A stretch of 51,121 nt of DNA from assembly GCA_023417655.1 (NCBI GenBank), contig JAEZFD010000001.1:1-51121 (forward strand), written 5' to 3'. The notes beneath the pieces were generated by a model, which worked only from the letters and a program-made list of their open reading frames with translations, was not told the DNA's origin and searched no databases. This stretch comes from Planctomycetota bacterium. GTDB taxonomy: Bacteria; Planctomycetota; Planctomycetia; Planctomycetales; Planctomycetaceae. Positions 39,903-47,583 of this stretch are shown in pieces; position 1 is the stretch's first letter; each line of letters opens with the position of its first letter. The position numbers and the translations under genes were made by a program.

Positions 39903-40820
39903 CTACTGAGATAACAAAGGAACCATGTCGGGGCGCCGAAACGCACTCTTTACGCAGTTACGGCCACTCTCTTTCGCTCGATAAAGTGCATTCTCCGCCG
40001 TGCTGACAAGGTCCTCCAGCGTGTCGGCCATAGAGGGAAATATCGCGACCCCCATACTCAGCGTCACAGTAATCGAGTGTCGCCTGACGACAATCGGTTG
40101 ATTGGCGATCTGCTCCCGTAGCCGGTCGCAAAATGCAACAGCATTCGGTGAACTGCACTCCGGCAGAACCAGCATAAACTCTTCGCCGCCATATCTGCCG
40201 ATGGAATCGCCAGGTCGGAGGCCATTCTTTAACCGGCTGGCAACTTCCCGCAGAACGGCGTCGCCGAAGGGATAATCATATTCATCGTTCACCTGCTTGA
40301 AGTGATCGATATCGGCCATCACTAAAGCCAGAGGTGATCGCGCCTGCCAGGCCCGACTGAGCTGACGCCCAAGAACTTCGCAGATCGCTTTTCGATTCCA
40401 GACCCCGGTGAGCGCATCCTTCGACGTCTGGTGCTGCATCACTTCCTGGAAAGCGACAATTCGAGCCGCGGCCCGCAGCCGAACATGCAGTTCATGCGCA
40501 TCCAGCGGTTTCCCCAGATAATCATCGGCCCCGGCCTCGATGCCTGCTCTGATTCCCTTCCGAGTCATTCGCCCGGTTAAAACCATCAGATAATAAAAAC
40601 GGGATGCGCTTCGCTCGCGAATGCGCCGGCAGACCTCAATTCCATCGATGCCTGGCATGTCCCAGTCGAGGATAGCAACCTGTGGGGAGTCTCGATCCTC
40701 CAGAATTTCCAAAGCTGTCGTTCCATCAATGGCCAATATCGGTTCATACCCCGCTTCAATCAAACATCGCTCAAGAACTCTGAGTGTGATCAGGTCGTCA
40801 TCTGCGATGAGGATCTTCAT
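39903..40820 (-). CDS. Response regulator diguanylate cyclase (REC-GGDEF)
   Basis: 305 residues from the ATG at 40820, preceded by GGGGAG 12 bases away; the frame runs to 40949 without a domain. A receiver domain (1-120) has D7-D8-D9, phospho-acceptor D52 in 'LDWDMPG' and K104 in 'LGKP'. A GGDEF domain follows (about 130-300), with the active-site motif GGEEF at 211-215 and the I-site R202-P-G-D205 exactly five residues before it. So it should make c-di-GMP on phosphorylation and be product-inhibited. No histidine kinase is adjacent. This architecture equals PleD's core with one REC. Confidence 0.93.
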   Translation of the reverse strand: MKILIADDDLITLRVLERCLIEAGYEPILAIDGTTALEILEDRDSPQVAILDWDMPGIDGIEVCRRIRERSASRFYYLMVLTGRMTRKGIRAGIEAGADDYLGKPLDAHELHVRLRAAARIVAFQEVMQHQTSKDALTGVWNRKAICEVLGRQLSRAWQARSPLALVMADIDHFKQVNDEYDYPFGDAVLREVASRLKNGLRPGDSIGRYGGEEFMLVLPECSSPNAVAFCDRLREQIANQPIVVRRHSITVTLSMGVAIFPSMADTLEDLVSTAENALYRAKESGRNCVKSAFRRPDMVPLLSQ

Positions 40821-41524
40821 AGCGATTATCACTCCCCAATTTCCGAGAGAAAGAAAACAGAATAAGAACGATGGCCGCTGACTTAATTCTGTTCGGCCCG
40901 ATTCGCTGCGTAGGGATAGTTGCTCGACCTGCGGACGCATCGTCCGCACTGCTCGCGTCTAAATGTGCTGCTGAGACCGGGGGCACTGTTCCGTTCAGTG
41001 TGCCCGACTCATCTGAACCCGTTGAGAAGAGGTGGTCAGGCCGAAGCCTGAACCGCGGAATCGTCGTGCCGTCGCTCTGACTCCCTGAACGAAAGGGGTG
41101 AGGACCATTGCCTGTTCGGCTGCTTCTTTCCCCGTTCCTGTCGCACTCGCCGCGTCTTTGATTTTGCGTTGGCCTCAGAAATCTATCTCCGAAGATCAAA
41201 TCAACGAGTATTAATCCTCAATCACAAGCACTTTCCTTGTGAGGGTTGTAACGATCAAAAGGGTTCTAACAAGGTGCATTCGAGCGTCCTGTGCGCATGT
41301 TGACTTCCTCTCTGCGAAAAATCTGTCTGGACTTCTCATAGGTCGGATAAGATCCAATTTGAGAACTGATGTCGGCCGTGACGGAAGGGGTGTTGAAAGC
41401 ACTGGCAGAATCAGCACTCGCCAGATGAGTAGTCTGGAGCGGCCTGCAACAGGCTGTTATCCTGCGAGTTTCCGATCACATCTGACTGCATGGTCAGCCC
41501 TTTACTGCCAGCCCCTCGACTCAC
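40821..41524. other. Intergenic region between divergent GGDEF and prepilin peptidase genes
   Basis: About 700 bases with no supported gene. A perfect inverted repeat TGCGGACG-cat-CGTCCGCA lies at 40930-40948, about 110 bases upstream of the GGDEF gene, and a second imperfect hairpin at about 40981-41005. Confidence 0.45.
40930..40948. promoter_or_regulatory. Inverted repeat upstream of the diguanylate cyclase gene
   Basis: Two 8-base arms (TGCGGACG / CGTCCGCA) around a 3-base centre. It could be a dimeric-regulator operator or a small RNA hairpin in the leader. No known binding motif was matched. Confidence 0.3.
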
Positions 41525-42487
41525 GTGTCGTTCCTGTTTGACCTGCAAGCACATCCTGCGGCCCTGGCCGTCTGGGGACTTCTGTCGGCATTCCTGACCT
41601 GGGCGGGCACACGTCGTGCATTTCGTGATCTTGATCTCCCACAAGGGAAGACCGCGATCTGGTACGGACTGTTAGGGGGAATCCTCTCAGCCGCCTTTCT
41701 CTGGGTTTCGCTCGTCTGGCAGTGGACTGATTCTCCGGAAGTGATTCCTCCCGAGGGCTGGAGACAGGGGAGGGCATTCATGCACCTTTCTCTGATCATC
41801 CTGTTGCTGATCATCACCGCAACGGACTTCAAGAGCTACCTGATTCTGGACTGGTGCTGCTGGCTGGGAACGATCATCGCCGTGCTGGGGGCGGTCATCT
41901 CTGGACACTTTCAGATCGCGCATGTCTGGGTCGACTGGAACGCAGAGATTCCTCAGTTACGCGGCCCGGAAATCCCTGCTTGGTTACAAATTCATCCTCA
42001 TCTGCATGGACTAGCCTGGAGCCTCACAGGTGCGGCATGCGGATTTACGTTGACCGCATTGCTGCGCTGGCTCTCCTCAGTCGTGCTGCGAATGCAGGCG
42101 CTCGGATTCGGCGACGTTCTGCTGATGGGTATGGTTGGCGCGTACCTTGGATGGCAACCGACTATCGTCGCTCTGCTACTCGCGCCGCTGGTCGCAGTCG
42201 GGATCGGCACGTTACTCAAAATCATCGGGAATCGACCGGCCTTGCCATATGGCCCGTTTCTCGCAGCCGGAACGCTGATCACGCTCTTCACTTGGAAGTG
42301 GATCTGGATGGCTGAGTTTTCACTCTCAGCTCACGGGGGACTCGACCGCGCAACGACATTCGCCGTTCGCCGCTTTTTCGGCGATCCGATTGCGTTGCTG
42401 ATCGTCTTCGGGCTTTCAACTGGCCTGCTGGTGCTGCTGCTGGGACTGCTCCAACTCTATCGCCGCATCCCCGGCCGAACCGGCTAA
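41525..42487 (+). CDS. A24-type prepilin peptidase, without N-terminal methylase domain
   Basis: 320 residues, starting at a GTG (no clear ribosome site). A membrane protein with about six to seven hydrophobic segments. The two catalytic aspartates of the type IV leader peptidase fold are visible: D101 in 'TATDFKSYLILD' and D197 in 'GFGD' (194-197), the GxGD motif. The zinc-binding N-terminal methylase region with paired CxxC is absent, so it is a short A24 form. It should cleave leaders of the FTLIE type, like the two DUF1559 proteins about 8-9 kb away. The start may lie elsewhere since GTG lacks a site. Confidence 0.85.
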   Translation: MSFLFDLQAHPAALAVWGLLSAFLTWAGTRRAFRDLDLPQGKTAIWYGLLGGILSAAFLWVSLVWQWTDSPEVIPPEGWRQGRAFMHLSLIILLLIITATDFKSYLILDWCCWLGTIIAVLGAVISGHFQIAHVWVDWNAEIPQLRGPEIPAWLQIHPHLHGLAWSLTGAACGFTLTALLRWLSSVVLRMQALGFGDVLLMGMVGAYLGWQPTIVALLLAPLVAVGIGTLLKIIGNRPALPYGPFLAAGTLITLFTWKWIWMAEFSLSAHGGLDRATTFAVRRFFGDPIALLIVFGLSTGLLVLLLGLLQLYRRIPGRTG

Positions 42488-42689
42488 TCCCCGCTGGGAT
42501 TCTCAGTCGCGATCTTCAGACGCAATCCGCGGTTGGGGCAACAATTTTCATGAACGGGGCCTGTTCTTCTAACGTTCATTTGTGATGATGACTAAGGTGT
42601 CGTGAAGCTCAACTTTCTCATTGAGAAGCTGGCTCACGCCCCAAAAGACATTTCCCCCACACACAGATTTCCATGGGAGTAACGAAACA

Positions 42690-42932
42690 ATGGAAGGACC
42701 GGGTTCAACTGGGAATGTAGTCGCAGCGGTCTGCAGCTTCTTCATTCCGGGCTTGGGACAACTGGTTCAAGGCCGGATGGGAAAAGCACTCCTGCATTTC
42801 CTGATCGCATCGTTCCTCTGGTTGCTCAGTCTCCTGTCATTCGGACTGTTGTTCTTCCTGCCTTTGCTCATGAATATCTGGTCATGCTACGAAGCAGCGG
42901 TCTACGTCCCTCGGCTCCATTATTTTGAGTAA
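42690..42932 (+). CDS. Small TM2-like membrane protein
   Basis: 80 residues from the ATG at 42690, with GGGAGT about 10 bases upstream; the frame could extend back to 42621. 'VVAAVCSFFIPGLGQLVQGRMGKALLHFLIASFLWLLSLLSFGLLFFLPLLMNIWSCYEAA' has the PGLGQ-x-x-x-GR turn of TM2-domain proteins, with two or three membrane helices. The family has unknown function in bacteria and is sometimes involved in envelope homeostasis. It stands 200 bases downstream of the prepilin peptidase and may be co-transcribed. Confidence 0.8.
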   Translation: MEGPGSTGNVVAAVCSFFIPGLGQLVQGRMGKALLHFLIASFLWLLSLLSFGLLFFLPLLMNIWSCYEAAVYVPRLHYFE

Positions 42933-43163
42933 GGCCGGGGACCGAGCAATCCCAGCGACCAATCCCTCCGTTCGAGGCGCCTCGAATCGGCTCAATCAGC
43001 TTTTCGTGGCGCACAAGACCGAAATTTTCCCGATTTAATCCGGGAGAGACTCTCCCGAAGATTTTCGTCGTAAAGTATTGAATCATCAACCCTTGAAGAT
43101 ATCTCTCCCAAAAAACCCGCCTGCGACGGCCTGAAACGAAACACCAGTTTGACGCCTGTGGAA

Positions 43164-43191
43164 TTGAACGATAAAGTTTAGTTGATATTGT
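43164..43191 (+). promoter_or_regulatory. Possible promoter for the DUF1592 operon
   Basis: TTGAAC (43164-43169) and TATTGT (43186-43191) with a 16-base spacer, a 4/6 match to each consensus box. The inverted repeat at 43201-43233 would start just after it, at the beginning of the transcript. Confidence 0.3.
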
Positions 43192-43200
43192 AATGTATCG

Positions 43201-43233
43201 CACACTTTGGGCATTTATTGAGTCTAAAGTGTG
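43201..43233 (+). promoter_or_regulatory. Inverted repeat in the DUF1592 operon leader
   Basis: Perfect arms CACACTTT (43201-43208) / AAAGTGTG (43226-43233), extendable to a 12-bp RNA stem with G-U pairs and a 9-base loop. No T-run follows, so it looks like an operator or a 5' hairpin, not a terminator. Confidence 0.4.
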
Positions 43234-43342
43234 ACGTGCCCACCCGCCTTGTTTCCAGTGGACCGCTCATCCCCTGTGCAATTCACTGGAGTAGAACCGA
43301 ATCGTCCTGCCGCCCGGTTCAGTCTCGATTCGGAGGATGGAT

Positions 43343-45790
43343 ATGACAGCCTGTTCAAGATCGCCTGCCCGAAACTTCTCGTTAAGGCTGCTCTCCAGCC
43401 TCGTGGGACTGATCCTGTTTATCCAGCCGGCTTCTTTTGCGCCGAAATCGTTCGCAAGCGAAGAAAAGGCCGTCGCGAGTAAGACAGGCGCAGAGCTTTA
43501 CGCAGCCATGTGCGCGCGCTGCCATGGGAACGCCGGACAGGGGACCGAGGATTATTCGACGCCGCTGACCGGCGATAAATCGCAGCGGGAACTGGCGGTG
43601 CTGATCGCCAAGACGATGCCGGAAGACACTGATGAAAAGTGCTCGCCGGAAGACTCAGCGAAAATCGCCGAGTACATGTATGGTGAGTTCTACTCCATCC
43701 TCGCTCAGGAGCGGAATCGCCCGGCGACGATTGAATTTTCTCGCCTGACCGTCCGGCAGTATGAACAGAGCGTCGGAGATCTGGTTGCGTCCTTCCGTTG
43801 GCAGTCGAACAACTTCCCGGATCGCGGACTGAAGGCCAAGTACTACAACCTCCGGTCGTTCAACGATAAGAAACTGGTCCACGAACGGGTTGATCCCGGC
43901 GTCAATTTCCAGTTCGGCGAGCATAAACCTGAAGGGTACCCGACCGAACCTGACATGGAGAAACGTCGCCCTGACGATATCCATGACGATAAAGAATTCT
44001 CAATTCGCTGGGACGGGTCGGTGTTCGCTCCCGAGACCGGTGACTACGAATTCATTCTCGAGTCAGAGAACGGTGTCCGTCTCTATCTGAACGGTGCGCC
44101 CAAACCAGTGATCGAAGCCTGGGTCCACTCCGGCGATGAGAAGGAATTCCGGTTTTCGACCCGCCTGATCGGTGGACGGTACTATCCCATTGGTGTGCAT
44201 TTCTTCCGTTACAAGGAGCCGACTTCATCAGTCGTGCTGAAGTGGAAACGCCCGTTCCATACGGAAGAAGTCATTCCGGAACGCTACCTGTCCCCCAATC
44301 CATCCCCCGGCCTGTATGTCGTCAAGACTCCGTTTCCTCCAGACGACCGCAGCATTGGCTATGAACGTGGCAACTCGGTCTCAAAAGGCTGGCAGGATGC
44401 CGTGGTGATGTCAGCTCTGGAGAGCTCCGGCGATATCGTCGACTTCGTCTACGGCATGATGGGGATCAAGCAGGATACCGCTGCCGAAGAAAAGAAGAAG
44501 AAGCTCGACGAGTTCTGTGCTCGGTTCGTGGAAGGTGCGTTCCGACGCAAACTGACGCCTGAAGAAGTTCAGACGTATGTTGTTCAGCCCCGTGCTGACG
44601 TCCCGGAAGAAACGGGACTGAAACGGGTGATCATGCTGACGCTGATGTCCCCACAGTTCCTGTATCGGGAAACGGGAATCGGTCCATTCAACAGTTATTC
44701 AACAGCATCCTGGCTCTCCTACACGATGTGGGATTCCATTCCGGACAAGAAACTGCTGGAAGCGGCAGCCGGAGATAAGCTGCAGACTGAGCAGCAAATT
44801 CGGGCGGAAGTGAACCGAATGGCGTCCGACCTGCGGACCAAAGCCAAGCTGACCGAGTTCTTCCGTCAGTGGTTGAAGCTCGATCACTTTCCTGAAATTT
44901 CGAAGAACCAGTCGACACTGCCCGGCTTCGACGGTCAGTTGGTCTCCGATCTGCGAACCTCACTGGATATCACGCTCGAGGAGTTTCTGGCGAGCCCTGA
45001 GTCGGACTTCCGCAAGTTGCTCGTTGACGAAACCCTGTATCTGAACGGAACTCTCGCTCAGTTCTACGGAGGAGAGCTCCCACCAGATGCCCCGTTCCAG
45101 AAGACCGTTCTGAAAGACCAGAACAGAGCAGGAGTGCTGACGCATCCACTGTTACTGTCAGGGTTTGCTTATGACGCTGAATCATCGCCGATCCATCGGG
45201 GAGTCTTCGTCGCCCGGAGCCTTCTCGGACGCCGCCTGAAACCGCCCCCAGAGGCAGTTTCTCCACTGGCTCCTGATCTCCATGCCGGTCTGACGACTCG
45301 GGAGCGGGTGATTCTGCAGACCAGCCCGAACGCATGCATGACTTGTCATGTGATGATCAATGATCTCGGATTTCCGCTGGAGGAGTTCGACGCCGGAGGG
45401 CGATATCGGAAAGAAGACCGAAACCAGTCGATTGATGTCACTGGCGGATATTTCGACCGGGAGGGAACTCAGGTGAAGTTCGCCGGAGCCCGGGGAATGG
45501 CCGAGTTCCTTGCGAATTCTCCCGAAGTGCATGAGGCCTTCGTCGAGCAGCTGTTCCATTACCTTGTGAAGCAGCCGGTTCGGGCATTTGGTCCAGACCG
45601 ATTGCAGGAACTGACAAGGAGTTTCGCACAGAATCAATTTAATGTGCACAAACTCGCAAAAGAAATCGTCGTAACCTCCGCCTTGGGGGTTCAGAAATCG
45701 AAGATCGCCTCGACAAATGCAGCGAGCGGTTCTGAGAAGAACATGGCTGCGACTGTCCCTGAATCACCCCGCACCGCCTCAGGCAAATAG
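43343..45790 (+). CDS. DUF1592 protein with haem c, PA14 and DUF1588/DUF1585 modules
   Basis: 815 residues from the ATG at 43343, which has GGAGG six bases upstream (an ATG two codons earlier is too close to it). Signal peptide to about residue 40. Order: haem c domain with CARCH at 57-61; DUF1587/DUF1595-like linker; PA14 domain about 162-318 ('GLKAKYYNL', 'FSIRWDGSVFAPETGDYEFILES', 'GVRLYLNG'); DUF1592 core about 365-560; DUF1588/DUF1585 modules with a second haem-type site CMTCH at 665-669 in 'PNACMTCHVMINDLGFPLEEFDAGGRYR'. The pair DUF1592-DUF1552 is a typical planctomycete operon thought to act in extracellular polysaccharide or redox chemistry, without a proven function. Nine bases separate it from the next gene. 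Confidence 0.9.
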   Translation: MTACSRSPARNFSLRLLSSLVGLILFIQPASFAPKSFASEEKAVASKTGAELYAAMCARCHGNAGQGTEDYSTPLTGDKSQRELAVLIAKTMPEDTDEKCSPEDSAKIAEYMYGEFYSILAQERNRPATIEFSRLTVRQYEQSVGDLVASFRWQSNNFPDRGLKAKYYNLRSFNDKKLVHERVDPGVNFQFGEHKPEGYPTEPDMEKRRPDDIHDDKEFSIRWDGSVFAPETGDYEFILESENGVRLYLNGAPKPVIEAWVHSGDEKEFRFSTRLIGGRYYPIGVHFFRYKEPTSSVVLKWKRPFHTEEVIPERYLSPNPSPGLYVVKTPFPPDDRSIGYERGNSVSKGWQDAVVMSALESSGDIVDFVYGMMGIKQDTAAEEKKKKLDEFCARFVEGAFRRKLTPEEVQTYVVQPRADVPEETGLKRVIMLTLMSPQFLYRETGIGPFNSYSTASWLSYTMWDSIPDKKLLEAAAGDKLQTEQQIRAEVNRMASDLRTKAKLTEFFRQWLKLDHFPEISKNQSTLPGFDGQLVSDLRTSLDITLEEFLASPESDFRKLLVDETLYLNGTLAQFYGGELPPDAPFQKTVLKDQNRAGVLTHPLLLSGFAYDAESSPIHRGVFVARSLLGRRLKPPPEAVSPLAPDLHAGLTTRERVILQTSPNACMTCHVMINDLGFPLEEFDAGGRYRKEDRNQSIDVTGGYFDREGTQVKFAGARGMAEFLANSPEVHEAFVEQLFHYLVKQPVRAFGPDRLQELTRSFAQNQFNVHKLAKEIVVTSALGVQKSKIASTNAASGSEKNMAATVPESPRTASGK

Positions 45791-45799
45791 GAGCTTACC

Positions 45800-47125
45800 A
45801 TGGTTCACTCCACAACCCGTCGTGATTTTCTCCGACAGTTCGGACTGAGCGCGGCCGCCTTTCCCTTCATCTGCAATTTGCCAAGCCTGGGCTTTGCAAA
45901 CTCCAACGGGCGGAAGCAGCGACTGGTCATCATGTTCAGCCCCAACGGGGTCGTTCGAAAGAACTTCTGGCCTGATGAGCCGGGCGAACTGAGCCAGCTG
46001 CAACTCAAGGAAATTCTTGCCCCGTTGGAACCGTACAAGGATCGCACTTTGATCCTGAACGGCGTCAGCGATAAGGTCCGCGGCGACGGCGACAACCACA
46101 TGCGCGGCATGGGCTGTCTGCTGACAGGCATCGAACTCTTCCCTGGGAATATTCAGGGGGGTGGAGCGACTCCGGCCGGTTGGTCGAGCGGAATCTCAAT
46201 CGATCAGGAAATCAAGAACTTCCTGCAAAGCCGCCCGGAGACTCAGACCCGGTTCGGTTCATTGGAATTCGGTGTCGTCGTTCCGGAACGTGCTGATACC
46301 TGGACCCGCATGGTCTATGCCGGGCCGAACAAGCCGATCGCGCCCATTGACAATCCTTACCAGATGTTCCGCAAGCTTTACGGGAACGTCAAAGATCAGG
46401 AAAGTCTGAAGAGCGTTCTGGATATCGTTTCGAAAGATCTGAAACGGGTCGAATCGCTCGTCAGCGTACAGGATCGCCGTCTGCTGGAAGAGCATGCTTC
46501 GTTCGTGCGGCAGATGGAACAAGAACTCGCTGCCTCGAAGAACATGCCTGAAACCCATGCGATCCCGCAGCTGGATCCCGGGGTGATTGTCGCCAACGAC
46601 AATCTGCCGCTGCTCTCCAAAATGCAGATCGACTTGATGGTGAACAGCTTCACCGCCGACTTCGCGCGAGTCGCGACGCTGCAGTTTACGCACTCGGTCG
46701 GTCAGGCCCGAATGAAGTGGCTGGAGATTGATGAGACCCACCACACTCTGTCTCACGAACCAAACTCCAACGAAGATGCACAGGAGAAGCTCACGAAGAT
46801 CTGTCGTTGGTATTGCGAGCAGCTCGTGTATCTGGTGAAGCGCCTCGACGAGACCCCAGAGCCGGGTGGAGAAGGTTCGCTTCTGGACAACACCACGATC
46901 GTCTGGACGAACGAACTCGGTGAAGGGAACTCCCACACCCTCGAGAACATCCCGTTCGTGATGGTCGGGAATGGCCTGAACTTCAAGATGGGTCGAGCAC
47001 TCGATTACAAGCGGACTCCACACAACCGTCTGCTGATGTCGATCGCCCACGGAATGGGTCATCACATTGAGAGGTTCGGAAATCCGGAATTCTGTGCACG
47101 AGGCCCGCTGAGCGATCTGACATAG
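45800..47125 (+). CDS. DUF1552 protein with twin-arginine signal
   Basis: 441 residues, ATG after AGGAGC. The N-terminus carries a Tat motif: 'STTRRDFLRQFGLSAAAFPFICNLPSLGFA', with the RR pair at 7-8, so it is exported folded, presumably with a cofactor or with a partner. The rest matches DUF1552 ('RLVIMFSPNGVVRKNFWPDE', 'HMRGMGCLLTG', 'SIDQEI', 'HTLSHEPN', 'TTIVWTNELGEGNSHTLENIPFVMVG'), a relative of the DUF1501 alkaline-phosphatase-like families. No activity is proved. Nine bases after the DUF1592 gene and the last gene of that operon. Confidence 0.93.
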   Translation: MVHSTTRRDFLRQFGLSAAAFPFICNLPSLGFANSNGRKQRLVIMFSPNGVVRKNFWPDEPGELSQLQLKEILAPLEPYKDRTLILNGVSDKVRGDGDNHMRGMGCLLTGIELFPGNIQGGGATPAGWSSGISIDQEIKNFLQSRPETQTRFGSLEFGVVVPERADTWTRMVYAGPNKPIAPIDNPYQMFRKLYGNVKDQESLKSVLDIVSKDLKRVESLVSVQDRRLLEEHASFVRQMEQELAASKNMPETHAIPQLDPGVIVANDNLPLLSKMQIDLMVNSFTADFARVATLQFTHSVGQARMKWLEIDETHHTLSHEPNSNEDAQEKLTKICRWYCEQLVYLVKRLDETPEPGGEGSLLDNTTIVWTNELGEGNSHTLENIPFVMVGNGLNFKMGRALDYKRTPHNRLLMSIAHGMGHHIERFGNPEFCARGPLSDLT

Positions 47126-47152
47126 TCTTTCGGGAAATCAACGGAACTCCAA

Positions 47153-47198
47153 GAGCCCTGTCGTCTTCCGCTGGAAGGCCTCGGGGCTCGATTTTTTT
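47153..47198 (+). terminator. Terminator of the DUF1592-DUF1552 operon
   Basis: Outer stem GAGCCC (47153-47158) / GGGCTC (47184-47189) with a nested CTTCC/GGAAG stem, followed by a run of seven T at 47192-47198. It lies 27 bases after the stop. Confidence 0.8.
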
Positions 47199-47583
47199 AG
47201 ACGGCAGCACGATCTCCCCGGGGGGACGATGCCGATCTGCAATTCAGAGCTGGGGAGAATAGGCCAGTGATTCTGGTGAATTACCGCACATCGCGGTCAG
47301 GTTAAGAACGCGATTCTCATTTGAAACGAAGGACTTAGGGAAATTTCGACTCTCCTGCGGTGAAAGAGTCGATACTATTGATCGTCAGAAGATCGGTCAG
47401 AGCTTGTTCCGCTCGAGAACGATGTCCTAAAAACGAAGTCATCAATTCGTATCGAAAAGCAGGGGGTCCTGACGGTCAAGTCCCTCCTTCGCGACCGATC
47501 TCAAGCATCGGGTGAGCAGAAGCAGCTGTCACTCGCAAATGGATCCCGGCCAAATCATTGAAGCCCGTGTTGGCGGAAGTCAG
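47199..47583. other. Intergenic region upstream of the alpha/beta hydrolase-like gene
   Basis: About 385 bases; no gene, hairpin or repeat supported. A GTG start at 47512 for the following gene would shorten it. Confidence 0.4.

Larger units (their letters stand above)
42933..43342. other. Region upstream of the DUF1592-DUF1552 operon
   Basis: About 410 bases, AT-rich near its middle. It holds a possible sigma-70-like promoter and an inverted repeat, listed separately. No gene seen. Confidence 0.5.
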
